A stretch of DNA of 64,000 nucleotides, taken from NCBI RefSeq assembly GCF_018388465.1, contig NZ_CP074404.1:1860001-1924000 (forward strand), read 5' to 3'. Positions 16,268 to 24,528 of the stretch are shown here, one piece after another. Source of the DNA: Cellulomonas fengjieae (lineage in GTDB: Bacteria > Actinomycetota > Actinomycetes > Actinomycetales > Cellulomonadaceae). The notes beneath the pieces were generated by a model. That model worked only from the letters and a program-made list of their open reading frames with translations. It made no database searches and was not told the DNA's origin. Positions within the stretch are counted from its first letter, which is position 1. Each line of letters opens with the position of its first letter. A program made the translations under genes and the position numbers.

Positions 16268-17494
16268 GTGACTTCTCTTGCCCAGGTCGACATCCCCGCG
16301 CTGCTCACGGCCGTGGAGGACGTCCCCCCTGCCGAGGCGATGTCCGTCGCCGCGGACCAGCTGCGCCGGACGCTCGGCGTGCAGTCCGCGACGTTCCTGA
16401 TCGCCGACGCTGCAGGGAGCACGCTCGTCGATCCTGCGGACCCGGAGGGCCGATTCGAGCTCGACCGCACGGAGCCGGGGCGGGCCTGGCGCGAGCAGCG
16501 CACCGTGCACGGTCCGGACGGATGGGTGTACTCGCCGGTGACCGTGCGCGGCGATGCCCTGGGCGTGCTGGCCGTCCAGATGCCCGTGCGCACCGCTGGC
16601 GAGGACGCCACGCAGGACGTGGCCACAGCCGAGCATCTCGCCGCCGTGGCACACGCCCTCGGCTATGTCCTCATCGCGAACCAGCGGCACACCGACAAGT
16701 ACGAGACGGCCATGCGGCCGGTCGAGTTCACGCTCGCCCGCGAGATCCAACGACGCCTCCTGCCGCCCGGGTTCGTCTGCGAGGGCGGATCCTTCACGAT
16801 CGCCGGATGGCTGGAACCCTCCGCCAGCGCCGCCGGCGACACCTTCGACTACGTCGCGTCCTCCGACCGCCTCACGGCGTCGCTCACGGACGCCACGGGT
16901 CACGACCTGGGCGCCGCCATGGTGGCGACCCTCTCGGTGAATGCCCTGCGGAACGCCCGGCGGCGGGGTGCCGACCTCGCCGAGCAGGCCAACGCCGCCA
17001 ACACCGCCCTGCTCGAGCACGGCGGGGACCGCAGCCTCGTCACGGGGATCCTCCTGGAGATGGACCTGCGGTCGTCCGGTGGCGAGGACGGCGGCGACGA
17101 CCGCACGGTGGCTCGGATCATCAACGCGGGGCACCCCGGCGCCCTCTTGCTCCGCGACGGGCAGGTCACCAGCGTCGCGCCGGCCAACAACCCGTTGCTC
17201 GGGCTGCAGGAGCACGAGTTCCAGGTGCAGGAGATCGAGCTGTTCCCCGGCGACCGGTTGCTGCTCATGACCGACGGCATGTTCGAGCGCAGCGCCGCGA
17301 GCTTCGACCTGCCCGGTGCGCTTCGCGACACCGCAGACCAGCACACCCGCAGCGTGGCCCAGGGCATCTCCCGGATCTTCCTCGACACGGTCGGCAACGA
17401 CATCCAGGACGACGCGGCCCTGCTGCTCCTCGAGTGGCACGGCGGCACGACGAGCCGAAGCACCCATGGTGGGGCGGACCACGAGCACCACTAG
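16268..17494 (+). CDS. GAF-type sensor PP2C/SpoIIE-family serine phosphatase (RsbU-like)
   Basis: 408 residues. The N-terminal part (about 10-135) resembles a GAF sensor. A short coiled linker (about 140-160, [15 protein letters not shown]) leads to the PP2C/SpoIIE catalytic domain (about 165-390). The metal-binding aspartates look intact: [14 protein letters not shown] and the C-terminal QDDAALL. RsbU proteins dephosphorylate an anti-anti-sigma factor to release a sigma factor during stress. No kinase or STAS partner is adjacent, so the target is elsewhere. The GTG start at 16268 gives a normal N-terminus. The His/Asp-rich tail is variable. Confidence 0.88.
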   Translation: MTSLAQVDIPALLTAVEDVPPAEAMSVAADQLRRTLGVQSATFLIADAAGSTLVDPADPEGRFELDRTEPGRAWREQRTVHGPDGWVYSPVTVRGDALGVLAVQMPVRTAGEDATQDVATAEHLAAVAHALGYVLIANQRHTDKYETAMRPVEFTLAREIQRRLLPPGFVCEGGSFTIAGWLEPSASAAGDTFDYVASSDRLTASLTDATGHDLGAAMVATLSVNALRNARRRGADLAEQANAANTALLEHGGDRSLVTGILLEMDLRSSGGEDGGDDRTVARIINAGHPGALLLRDGQVTSVAPANNPLLGLQEHEFQVQEIELFPGDRLLLMTDGMFERSAASFDLPGALRDTADQHTRSVAQGISRIFLDTVGNDIQDDAALLLLEWHGGTTSRSTHGGADHEHH

Positions 17495-17575
17495 CGCCCG
17501 GTCGCGGGCCGGAGCGGGCTCGCACGCTCCGGAAAAACTCCTCGCGCCGCGAGAGGCCGTCACTACACTCGGCGC

Positions 17576-18004
17576 ATGCCCGGCGTGCAGCACACGGTCA
17601 TCATCGCGGCCCCGCCCGAGCGGGTCTGGGCCGTCGTCGTCCACGTCGAGCGCTGGCCCGAGCGGATCCCGACGGTCGAGGCCGTCGAGCGGCTGGACGA
17701 CGGCCCGCTCGCCGTCTGTTCCCGGACCCGGTTGCAGCAGCCCCGGCTCGCCGCGGCGGTATGGACGGTCACGGAGCTGTCCGAGGGGTCGTCCTTCACG
17801 TGGGTGTCCCGGTCGTCCGGCGTCACCGTGACCGGCCTGCACGCCGTCGAGCCGCACCCGGAGGGGAGCCGGCTGACGCTCGCCCTGACGATGTCCGGCC
17901 CGCTGTCCGGGCTCGCCTGGTTGCTGACGGGCTCGAGGACCAGGAGCTATGTCGCGACGGAGGCCGCCTCCATCAGGCGCGCTGCCGAGGCTCCGGCCGC
18001 GTAG
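17576..18004 (+). CDS. SRPBCC-family (START/Bet v1-like) protein
   Basis: 142 residues with the helix-grip pattern of polyketide cyclase/dehydrase-like SRPBCC proteins. It opens with the typical strand and PPERVWAVVVHVERWPE helix, and ends with a long C-terminal helix. These small cytoplasmic proteins bind hydrophobic ligands; the ligand is not predictable. It sits 80 bp after the phosphatase and 62 bp before the alcohol dehydrogenase, all on the same strand, so cotranscription is possible. Confidence 0.82.
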   Translation: MPGVQHTVIIAAPPERVWAVVVHVERWPERIPTVEAVERLDDGPLAVCSRTRLQQPRLAAAVWTVTELSEGSSFTWVSRSSGVTVTGLHAVEPHPEGSRLTLALTMSGPLSGLAWLLTGSRTRSYVATEAASIRRAAEAPAA

Positions 18005-18066
18005 AGCGGTGGCGCGCACGCGCCCGGTGGGATGCACTGGCTCCTAGGTCGAGCGAGGAGTACGTC

Positions 18067-19086
18067 ATGCGTGGAGTCGTCATGTACGCCCCGGGGGACG
18101 TGCGGGTGGAGGACCGCGAGGACCCGACCCTCGTCGAGCCGACCGACGCGATCGTCCGGCTGACGGCCACCTGCATCTGCGGCTCCGACCTGTGGCCGTA
18201 CCGGGGTGCCGAGCCCGTCGACCACCAGCCCATGGGCCACGAGTACGTCGGCGTGGTGGAGCAGGCCGGGGACGGCGTCCGGGACGTCGCGGTCGGTGAC
18301 TTCGTCGTCGGGTCGTTCTGGGCCTCCGACAACACGTGCGAGATCTGCCGGTCCGGGTATCAGGCGTACTGCATCCACCGGGTGCTCATGGGCACCATCG
18401 GCACCCAGGCCGAGAAGGTGCGCGTGCCCCTGGCCGACGGCACCCTCGTCGCGACCCCGGGGCAGCCCGACGCCGACCTGGTCCCGTCGCTGCTGGCGGC
18501 GTCCGACGTCCTGGGCACCGGGTGGTTCGCCGCCGTCGCCGCGCAGGCCGGTCCCGGCAGGACGGTCGCCGTCGTGGGCGACGGGGCCGTCGGACTGATG
18601 GGTGTGCTGGCCGCGAGGGAGCTGGGGGCGGAGCGCATCATCGCGATGTCGCGCCACGCCGAGCGGCAGGCGCTGGCCCGCAGCTTCGGGGCGACGGACA
18701 TCGTCACGGAACGCGGAGATGCGGGCGTGGCACACGTCAGGGAGCTCACGGGCGGGCTCGGTGCGCACAGCGTCATCGAGGCGGTAGGCACCCAGGAGTC
18801 GATGATGCAGGCCATCCACGCCGCGCGGCCCGGCGGGCACGTCGGGTTCGTCGGCGTCGCCCACGGCGTCTCCCTGCCGGGGGAGGACCTGTTCGGGGCG
18901 GGGATCCACCTGCACGGTGGACCGGCCCCCGTGCGCCGGTTCCTGCCGGACCTGGTCCGGCGGATCTGGGACCGCGAGATCGAGCCCGGAAAGGTCTTCG
19001 ACCTGACGCTGCCGCTGGAGGACGCCGCCGAGGGCTACCGTGCGATGGACGAGCGTCGCGCCGTCAAGGTGCTGCTGACCGTCTGA
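18067..19086 (+). CDS. zinc-dependent medium-chain alcohol dehydrogenase
   Basis: 339 residues of the MDR superfamily. The catalytic zinc site is CICGSD and GHEYVG, with structural-zinc cysteines in DNTCEICRSGYQAYC, although one position of the usual four-Cys lobe appears absent. The Rossmann motif GDGAVGL (about residues 176-182) binds NAD(P). The ATG at 18067 has a GAGGAG ribosome binding site. It is a typical actinobacterial stress-associated dehydrogenase of unknown substrate and is related to the larger enzyme at 39909-41105. Confidence 0.88.
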   Translation: MRGVVMYAPGDVRVEDREDPTLVEPTDAIVRLTATCICGSDLWPYRGAEPVDHQPMGHEYVGVVEQAGDGVRDVAVGDFVVGSFWASDNTCEICRSGYQAYCIHRVLMGTIGTQAEKVRVPLADGTLVATPGQPDADLVPSLLAASDVLGTGWFAAVAAQAGPGRTVAVVGDGAVGLMGVLAARELGAERIIAMSRHAERQALARSFGATDIVTERGDAGVAHVRELTGGLGAHSVIEAVGTQESMMQAIHAARPGGHVGFVGVAHGVSLPGEDLFGAGIHLHGGPAPVRRFLPDLVRRIWDREIEPGKVFDLTLPLEDAAEGYRAMDERRAVKVLLTV

Positions 19087-19105
19087 GCCCGACCTCCCGG
19101 GTGAC

Positions 19106-19606
19106 TCACCGGTCGGTGACGCGGTGCAGCCGGAACAGGTACGGCTGCGCCATCCCGCGCGCGTCCATCGCACCCAGCACCGTGTCGTCGTCGACGGCCC
19201 GGAACACGTCGATCACCGGCAGGTCGTCGTAGACGAGCGCCGCCGAGACCACGCCGCGGAAGCGGACCTCGCGCAGCCGGGCCCGCGGTCGACGGGTGGT
19301 CATGAAGGGCCGGACGAGCGCAAACGCGCCCGCGGCGGGCGCCGTGCCCAGCAACGGAGCCACGCGCAGGACCAGGCCGAGCGGCACCAGGGCCGGGTTG
19401 ACGGCGGTCAGACCGCCCCGCCCGCGGAAGACCAGCGGCTGAACCCGGTCGTCGTCGTCGAACCGCTTGCCGAACCACCCGAGCCGTTCCAGCACCCCGT
19501 CGAGCCGGTGGCCGGTCGGCACCCCGGTGCCCCGCCACAGCCCGCGCAGGTCGGAGCACCCGACCGGCGCGAGTCGGTCGTAGCGGTCCAACGCGTTCTC
19601 GGACAT
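19106..19606 (-). CDS. GXWXG/DUF4334 domain protein
   Basis: 166 residues. An N-terminal GXWXG-like segment (LRGLWRGTGVPTGHRLDGVLERLGWFGKRF) precedes a DUF4334 module ending in QPYLFRLHRV. This domain pair is common in actinobacteria and fungi. Its function is unknown, with a beta-rich fold suggesting small-molecule binding. The ATG at 19606 follows a GGGAGG ribosome binding site, and the longer frame to 19765 lacks homology. The gene is convergent with the alcohol dehydrogenase, 19 bp apart. Confidence 0.85.
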   Translation of the reverse strand: MSENALDRYDRLAPVGCSDLRGLWRGTGVPTGHRLDGVLERLGWFGKRFDDDDRVQPLVFRGRGGLTAVNPALVPLGLVLRVAPLLGTAPAAGAFALVRPFMTTRRPRARLREVRFRGVVSAALVYDDLPVIDVFRAVDDDTVLGAMDARGMAQPYLFRLHRVTDR

Positions 19607-19739
19607 GGTCACCTCCCGGGTGCGGTGCCTCAGCGTGGCACCGCCGGGCGACCCGCGCGTGCCTAGCGTCCAGCACGACGCGTCCGTCGATCGCACTGTG
19701 CTCCGATCCTGGCGAAGATGTCGTTGATGTGCGCCGTGG

Positions 19740-22295
19740 TCAGCCGCGCGAGTGGCCGGGCGCACGCGGTACGACGGTGCCGTAGGCCAGGTCGAGGTCC
19801 TCGCGGCGGGCGATGCCGAGCTTGCGGTAGATGTGCTGCAGGTGGTTCTCCACGGTCCGGCGGGACAGGCTCAGCCGTTGCGCGATCTGCGCGGACGTCT
19901 CGCCGCGCACGACGGCTTCCGCGATCTCCAGCTCCCGGGGGGTCACTCGGGCGACCCGCGCAGACGCGGCCCCCCACGACTCGGGCAGCGCCACGTCGTC
20001 CTCCTGGTCGAGGCGGCCCAGCACCCGCGTGGCCCGCGCGGCCCATTCCACGCCCAGGTGGGAGCGGTCTGCACCGGCCAGGGCGGCGGCGGCAGTCTCT
20101 GCAGCGAGCCAGCGCAGACCGAGCCCTTCGAAGTGCTCCGCGGCGTCGGTCAGGCCCGGCCGGTCGCCGCTCACGGCCGCAACGGCGTGTGCGCCGTACC
20201 GGACCGCCAGGTCGAAGTCGGCGGTGTCGGCGACCTGCGCGAGCTCGTCGGCCACCGCGGCGGACGGATTGGTCCGGGCGACCAGGTGGAGGGCCTGCAG
20301 GAGCACGAGGGGCCACCCCCCGGTGCGGGCCCGGTCGGCCACCAGTCCGGCGAGCTCGGCGGCGGCCCGCCGCCGGCCTCCGAGCAGCAACGCCTCGGCT
20401 TCCGCGAGGTGCCCCAGCTCGGTCAGCAGAAGGGGCGCCGGCGTGGTCCGGGCGTCACCCGGAGCGGCGCTGTCCGCGCCCGGTTCGCGGCCCGACATCC
20501 GGTGGGCCAGGGCCAGGGCCTGCAGGATGCCGCGGCGGTCCACGAGGGGGGCCGCCTGCGCTAGCGACGCGGCGCTCTCCGACAGGCGACGGCGCGCGAG
20601 CTCCGGCCGCGCCTCGGCGGCGGCGGCGCGGCCCCGCAAGAAGGCGCCCAAACAGTAGGCCAGGTGCCACTGCTCGTCGATGCCGACGCGGCACAGACGC
20701 TCGCCGTGGGAACCGGCCTCCCGGACGGAGCCGCGGACCAGGTTGGCGAGTCCCACGGTGAACACCAGCAGGCACTCGGATGTGGTGCGCTCCACGCCGG
20801 GCGGGCCGGCCGGCGCGGTGCCGGCCAGATCCAGCGCCTGCTCGACCTGCCCGAGCTGCAGGTGCGCCCAGCTGGTGGCGGCCAGGCGCAGTGAGCGGCT
20901 CTGCTCGGGCAGCCGCGTGCTCGCCAGCGACCGGCCGCCTACCGCGGCGGCCGCCTCCAACCGCCGGCCGGACCAGGAGTCCGCGCACAGCATCGCCACC
21001 GGGTCGGACCCCACGGTGTCGGAGTCGTCCGGCTCACCGGCCAGCGCGCGCAGCGCGGCTGACCAGGGCGGCCCGGCGGAGGGTACAGGCGATGCCGCAG
21101 GCTCGGCGCCGCCGGCGGGCATGGGCGCACCGAGCGTGATGGCGGCGTCCCTGAACCGTCCCTGCTCCGCCAGCGCGGCCGCGCGCACCTGCACCGCGGC
21201 CGCGTCCGGCATCTCGTCGGTGAGCTCCACGGCGAGGGCGGTCCGGTGGCGCCGGAGGGCGGTGGCTGCGGCGGGAATCCGGACGCTCTCGGGCAGCCCG
21301 ACCCCGGTCTGCACGCACGCGGCGACGGCGGCGACCATCGCGTCGCCGTCGCCGTGCCTCTCCACCGCGAGCGCCTCGACCAGCGCGGCGCGCAGCGCGC
21401 GCTGGCGCAGCTGGGAGACCGACGCGGCCGCGACCTGGCCGTCGAGGTGCCGTGTCAGGTGGACGAGCACACCGTTCCGGGTGGACGTACTCATGAGCCA
21501 GCCGCGGTCCTCGGCGTCCGTCACCGCCGCGAGGGAGTGCACGCGCACCAGGACCGGCAGCGACAGAGGTTCGGCGATCGCGAGGGTGGTCAGCACCTCC
21601 AGCACCGCGGAGGGCTCGTCCGCCAGGATCGACCACACCCGCGCCGCGGTGATCGGCGGCACGGTCAGCGGCAGCGCCCAGGACCACACCGCGTGCCGAC
21701 GCTGCAGCCGGCCCGTGAGCCGGCCGTGCTCGATCATCTCGACCAGGCACAGCGGGTTGCCGCTGCTGAACTGGACGAGTGCGGCGCCGTCGACGGGGTG
21801 CAGAGGCCCGTCGAGCACCGCGCGCGTGTGGTGGGACAGGTCCGCGGCCCGCCACGGCGGCAGCTCGACCAGGACCGGCGCCTCTGCGGGCCGGAACCGG
21901 CTCAGCAGCTGCTCGAGCGCGGACGACCGGACGGTCGCGACCAGTGCCGCACGCCGCGCGTCGACGGCGTCGGACAGCAGGTGCAGCAGGGACGGGCTCC
22001 ACCGGTCGAGGTCGTCGACGGCCAGGATCCGTCGTCCCGATGGCGCCAGCTCGGGCGGGTCCGGTTCCAGCAGCGCCCGGATCGCCCGCGGCCGCAGCGC
22101 TCCCGCGGGGAGCACCGGCGGCTGGCTACTCATCTTGCGGGCGCTACCCAACCCGCGCATCACACCGCGCAGCGCATGGGTCTTCCCGCTGCCTGACGGA
22201 CCGACGAACACGGCGCCCGACCTGCGGCTGTCCGCGAGCGCGGCCAGAGCCACCTGCACGGGGTCTGGTCGGGGCCGCGCCCCCATGCTCTCCAT
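19740..22295 (-). CDS. large ATP-binding LuxR-family (LAL/MalT-like) regulator
   Basis: 851 residues. The N-terminal AAA/NTPase domain has Walker A GPSGSGKT (32-39) and Walker B LAVDD (91-95). A long alpha-helical, Ala-rich, TPR-like region (about 300-770) follows. The C-terminal LuxR helix-turn-helix (about 785-835) carries TPRELEIAEAVVRG...SRRTVENHL. LAL regulators sense a signal in the helical region and activate nearby operons. It is divergent from the protease operon, with 435 bp of shared upstream DNA containing repeated GTACTCAC elements, so this operon is its likely target. The start is uncertain between 22295 and the ATG three codons further in. Confidence 0.88.
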   Translation of the reverse strand: MESMGARPRPDPVQVALAALADSRRSGAVFVGPSGSGKTHALRGVMRGLGSARKMSSQPPVLPAGALRPRAIRALLEPDPPELAPSGRRILAVDDLDRWSPSLLHLLSDAVDARRAALVATVRSSALEQLLSRFRPAEAPVLVELPPWRAADLSHHTRAVLDGPLHPVDGAALVQFSSGNPLCLVEMIEHGRLTGRLQRRHAVWSWALPLTVPPITAARVWSILADEPSAVLEVLTTLAIAEPLSLPVLVRVHSLAAVTDAEDRGWLMSTSTRNGVLVHLTRHLDGQVAAASVSQLRQRALRAALVEALAVERHGDGDAMVAAVAACVQTGVGLPESVRIPAAATALRRHRTALAVELTDEMPDAAAVQVRAAALAEQGRFRDAAITLGAPMPAGGAEPAASPVPSAGPPWSAALRALAGEPDDSDTVGSDPVAMLCADSWSGRRLEAAAAVGGRSLASTRLPEQSRSLRLAATSWAHLQLGQVEQALDLAGTAPAGPPGVERTTSECLLVFTVGLANLVRGSVREAGSHGERLCRVGIDEQWHLAYCLGAFLRGRAAAAEARPELARRRLSESAASLAQAAPLVDRRGILQALALAHRMSGREPGADSAAPGDARTTPAPLLLTELGHLAEAEALLLGGRRRAAAELAGLVADRARTGGWPLVLLQALHLVARTNPSAAVADELAQVADTADFDLAVRYGAHAVAAVSGDRPGLTDAAEHFEGLGLRWLAAETAAAALAGADRSHLGVEWAARATRVLGRLDQEDDVALPESWGAASARVARVTPRELEIAEAVVRGETSAQIAQRLSLSRRTVENHLQHIYRKLGIARREDLDLAYGTVVPRAPGHSRG

Positions 22296-22363
22296 CTCGA
22301 CCCACCCATCCGAAGCGGCACCGTGACAGAACCAAGTATCCGTAGGCGACCCGGCCGGGGGAT

Positions 22364-22381
22364 GTGCGTACTAGTACTCAC
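22364..22381. promoter_or_regulatory. palindromic candidate operator with GTACTCAC
   Basis: GTGCGTACTAGTACTCAC is an 18-bp palindrome with a single mismatched pair; its centre GTACTAGTAC is exact. It includes the first GTACTCAC octamer and lies 68 bp upstream of the LuxR-type regulator start. It may bind a symmetric regulator dimer, possibly for autoregulation. Confidence 0.6.
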
Positions 22382-22568
22382 TCGACACCTCCGGCCGGAA
22401 TGAGTAGGCATCTACGGTTGACATCGACGGAGGCGGGCGCGGCGCCCCGAGCACGGTGCCCGCTCGGCACCGCGATCACGGGCAGCTCCGCGTCGAACGA
22501 CGCTCCGAGCCGGGCCGTCTCCGCCGGGGAGTGTCGCCGTGCTGCGGACCGCGGCGCCAGGGTGCCCC

Positions 22569-22576
22569 GTACTCAC
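22569..22576 (+). promoter_or_regulatory. second GTACTCAC octamer
   Basis: Exact copy of the octamer, in the same orientation as the other two, 154 bp before the start of the repeat-protein gene. It is embedded in GC-rich sequence. Confidence 0.5.
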
Positions 22577-22622
22577 TCCGCGCCGCCGTCCGGGCCGCGC
22601 GGCGCCCGGGACATAGGTAGCC

Positions 22623-22630
22623 GTACTCAC
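22623..22630 (+). promoter_or_regulatory. third GTACTCAC octamer
   Basis: Exact copy 54 bp after the second and 100 bp upstream of the repeat-protein start. A 54-bp spacing is close to five helical turns, so the two promoter-proximal copies would face the same side of the DNA. Confidence 0.5.
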
Positions 22631-22730
22631 GCGCCCGCTGGGCACGGGCCGAGTATCGCCATGCCCATGACCAGCGGAGTCGCCGCCAGCACAGTGAATG
22701 GCGTCCACCCCGGAGCACCAAGGAGTCATC

Positions 22731-23954
22731 ATGAGCGGATCGATGAGCGCAGAGGTCGACAGCATCGGCGCGGCCTCCACCGGGAGCGGCTCGTCGCCGG
22801 GCACCCCGGCCACCGGAGGCACCGACACCGAGCGGCCCTCCTACCTGTCGCTGTACAGCTCGAGCTCCACGACCGAACCGCTGATCCTCATGCCGGCGGG
22901 GATCGTCGGCGACATCGTCGGCAGCCTCGGGAGCACGATCGGCGGCGAGCTCGGGGGCTGGTTCGGTGACCGGGCTCTCGGCAAGACGCTCGGGGGCGCC
23001 GCGGGCGAGCTCATCAAGGGCCTGTCGCCCTGGTCGGTCGTTCCCCCGTCCGTGGCTCCGGCGTCAGCCGGTCCCGGTGCGGTGCCCAGCGGCTCCGACG
23101 AGTCGCTGGTGATCGTCCCGGCAGGCTTCATCACGGGCCTGCTCGGCGGCGTCGGAGGCAAGCTTCTCGGCGGCGCGGTCGGCGGTCTGTTCGGCAACAA
23201 GGATCTCGGCGAGCAGATCGGCGGGGGCGCCGGCGGTGCCCTGGGCTCCTTCTTCGGACCGTTCTCCGTCGTCCCGCCGCAGAACGTCGCCCCCCAGTCC
23301 AACGGCCCCGCGGCCACCACGCCGCAGGAGGCGATGGTGGTGGTGCCGGCGGGCTGGCTCGGCCACCTGTTCGGCGGCGTCGCCCGCGGCGTGGGGCAGA
23401 TGGTCGGCGGTGACACCGCCACGACCGTCGGCAACATCGCCGGCGACCTGGCGGAGAAGTTCGTCCCGTGGTCGGCTCTTCCCCCGAACCTCGTCCCCGC
23501 CTCCGCCGGACCGGCCGGGCCGCAGCAGACGGAGGACCTCGTGCTGGTGCCCGCCGGATGGTTCGGCAAGATCGCCTCGACGTTCGGGAGCACGATCGGT
23601 CGCGGCGTCGGCGGCTGGCTCGGGAACGCGAAGCTCGGTGCACAGCTGGGCGGCGCTGCCGGCGAGGCCCTCAAGGCGTTCTCCGTCCTGCCCGACGCCC
23701 TGCAGCCCGCGTCGGCGGGTCCCGGCGGAGGCGGCACCGAGGAGGACAAGCTCGTGGTGGTCCCGGCCGGTGTGATCGGCGGTCTCCTCGGCAGCCTCGG
23801 CGGCCTGGTCGGCGGGTCGGTCGGCGGGATGTTCGGCAAGAAGGACCTCGGCCGTCAGATCGGTGACATCGCCGGTGGGCTGGCCGAGAAGGTCCTGCCC
23901 TGGAACACCGGCGTGGAGCCGTTCAGCATGCTGCCGCCCGCAACCGCGCGCTGA
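22731..23954 (+). CDS. five-repeat glycine-zipper protein, first gene of the protease cassette
   Basis: 407 residues. The ATG at 22731 follows AAGGAG by 5 nt. After a Ser/Gly/Thr-rich leader (1-48) come five imperfect repeats of 68-76 residues, starting at about 50, 124, 200, 269 and 340. Each opens with a hydrophobic VPAG strand, runs through a glycine-zipper stretch (for example GSTIGGELGGWFG) and a KxLGxxLGGxAG segment, and the first four end with P-x-S-x-G-P (PASAGP in repeats 1, 3 and 4; PQSNGP in 2). There is no signal peptide. Glycine zippers are associated with membrane insertion or oligomerisation, so a pore or scaffold role is possible (inference). I know no described family with this layout. 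The PASAGP motif recurs in the subtilase encoded three genes later. Confidence 0.82.
   Translation: MSGSMSAEVDSIGAASTGSGSSPGTPATGGTDTERPSYLSLYSSSSTTEPLILMPAGIVGDIVGSLGSTIGGELGGWFGDRALGKTLGGAAGELIKGLSPWSVVPPSVAPASAGPGAVPSGSDESLVIVPAGFITGLLGGVGGKLLGGAVGGLFGNKDLGEQIGGGAGGALGSFFGPFSVVPPQNVAPQSNGPAATTPQEAMVVVPAGWLGHLFGGVARGVGQMVGGDTATTVGNIAGDLAEKFVPWSALPPNLVPASAGPAGPQQTEDLVLVPAGWFGKIASTFGSTIGRGVGGWLGNAKLGAQLGGAAGEALKAFSVLPDALQPASAGPGGGGTEEDKLVVVPAGVIGGLLGSLGGLVGGSVGGMFGKKDLGRQIGDIAGGLAEKVLPWNTGVEPFSMLPPATAR
22878..23951 (+). repeat. five in-frame protein repeats (about 204-228 bp each)
   Basis: Units at about 22878-23099, 23100-23327, 23328-23534, 23535-23747 and 23748-23951. They are conserved at the protein level (VPAG, glycine zipper, PxSxGP) more than at the nucleotide level, which indicates old duplications kept by selection. 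Confidence 0.8.
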
Positions 23955-23967
23955 AGGGGTGACCGTC

Positions 23968-24273
23968 ATGCCTTTCACCTGGATCCGCGACGCGGACTCG
24001 GCGGTGCACACGTCCACGACCGTCGCCCCGGCGGCGGCGGTCGTGGCGGACGACCAGCTCCTTCGGGCCGCCTCCGTCCTGCCGAAGATGTTCGCCTACC
24101 TCCGCGACAACGCGCCGAACCACCCGAGCCTGGCGCCGGCGATCGCGGAGACGACCACGGCGGTCGCCGCCTATCAGTCGGGCCGGGCGGACGACGTGCA
24201 GGCGGCGCTGCGGCGAGCGCTGCAGGCGATCGAGGCCGAGCGCCGGACCGATCCGACCATCCCGCAACCGTGA
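23968..24273 (+). CDS. small helical protein of the protease cassette
   Basis: 101 residues. The ATG at 23968 has AAGGGG 8 nt upstream and lies 13 nt after the repeat-protein stop; an in-frame GTG at 23959 is less likely. The protein starts with a short extended segment (MPFTWIRDADSAVHT). It then forms two or three predicted helices (RAASVLPKMFAYLRDN, APAIAETTTAVAAYQ, ADDVQAALRRALQAIEAE) with a TPR- or bundle-like look. No signal peptide or cysteines. I do not recognise a family. Its position between the repeat protein and the propeptide-like gene suggests an adaptor or chaperone role. Confidence 0.72.
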   Translation: MPFTWIRDADSAVHTSTTVAPAAAVVADDQLLRAASVLPKMFAYLRDNAPNHPSLAPAIAETTTAVAAYQSGRADDVQAALRRALQAIEAERRTDPTIPQP

Positions 24274-24518
24274 GCACGACAGACGGGCCCGTGCCCCGGA
24301 CCGAGCAGTTCATCGTGGCCGGGCCGCCCGGTGTCCTGCGGCCGCTGCTCGACCTCCTGGAAGCCGACCCCGAGACCGCGGTCACCGGCGTCACCCGGAA
24401 CGACCAGACCGATCCCGAACGACTGACCATCTCCATCGACCCGGCGAGGGCGGCCGCCATGAGGACAGCCCTCGGGACGCTGGTCCTCATCGAGCCGGAC
24501 GAACCTCTCATCCTCTAG
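24270..24518 (+). CDS. small propeptide/inhibitor-like protein (I9-like fold predicted)
   Basis: 82 residues. The GTG start at 24270 overlaps the previous stop (GTGA). The order of predicted elements is beta (TEQFIVAG), alpha (GVLRPLLDLLEAD), beta (AVTGVTRN), beta (RLTISIDP), alpha (ARAAAMRTALG), beta (LVLIEPDEPLIL). This is the ferredoxin-like arrangement of subtilisin propeptides and I9 inhibitors. It ends 10 nt before the subtilase gene. A free inhibitor or intramolecular-chaperone-in-trans for that enzyme is a reasonable inference. Sequence identity to known I9 domains is not obvious to me, so the fold call is tentative. Confidence 0.68.
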   Translation: MSTTDGPVPRTEQFIVAGPPGVLRPLLDLLEADPETAVTGVTRNDQTDPERLTISIDPARAAAMRTALGTLVLIEPDEPLIL

Positions 24519-24528
24519 GACCGCCACC

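Larger units (their letters stand above)
22296..22730. promoter_or_regulatory. 435-bp divergent control region of the protease cassette
   Basis: No gene is seen here. The region contains three exact GTACTCAC octamers (22374-22381, 22569-22576, 22623-22630), an inverted TGAGTA at 22401-22406 and GAGTA/AAGTA-like elements near 22334 and 22651. Both the LuxR-type regulator and the repeat-protein operon start from it, so it is the likely site of control. Confidence 0.65.

Noticed and set aside
16189..18066. Long plus-strand Arg/Gly/Ala-rich reading frame upstream of the alcohol dehydrogenase
   Set aside because: It is an out-of-frame shadow of the phosphatase and SRPBCC genes. Only the part from the ATG at 18067 has homology and a ribosome binding site.
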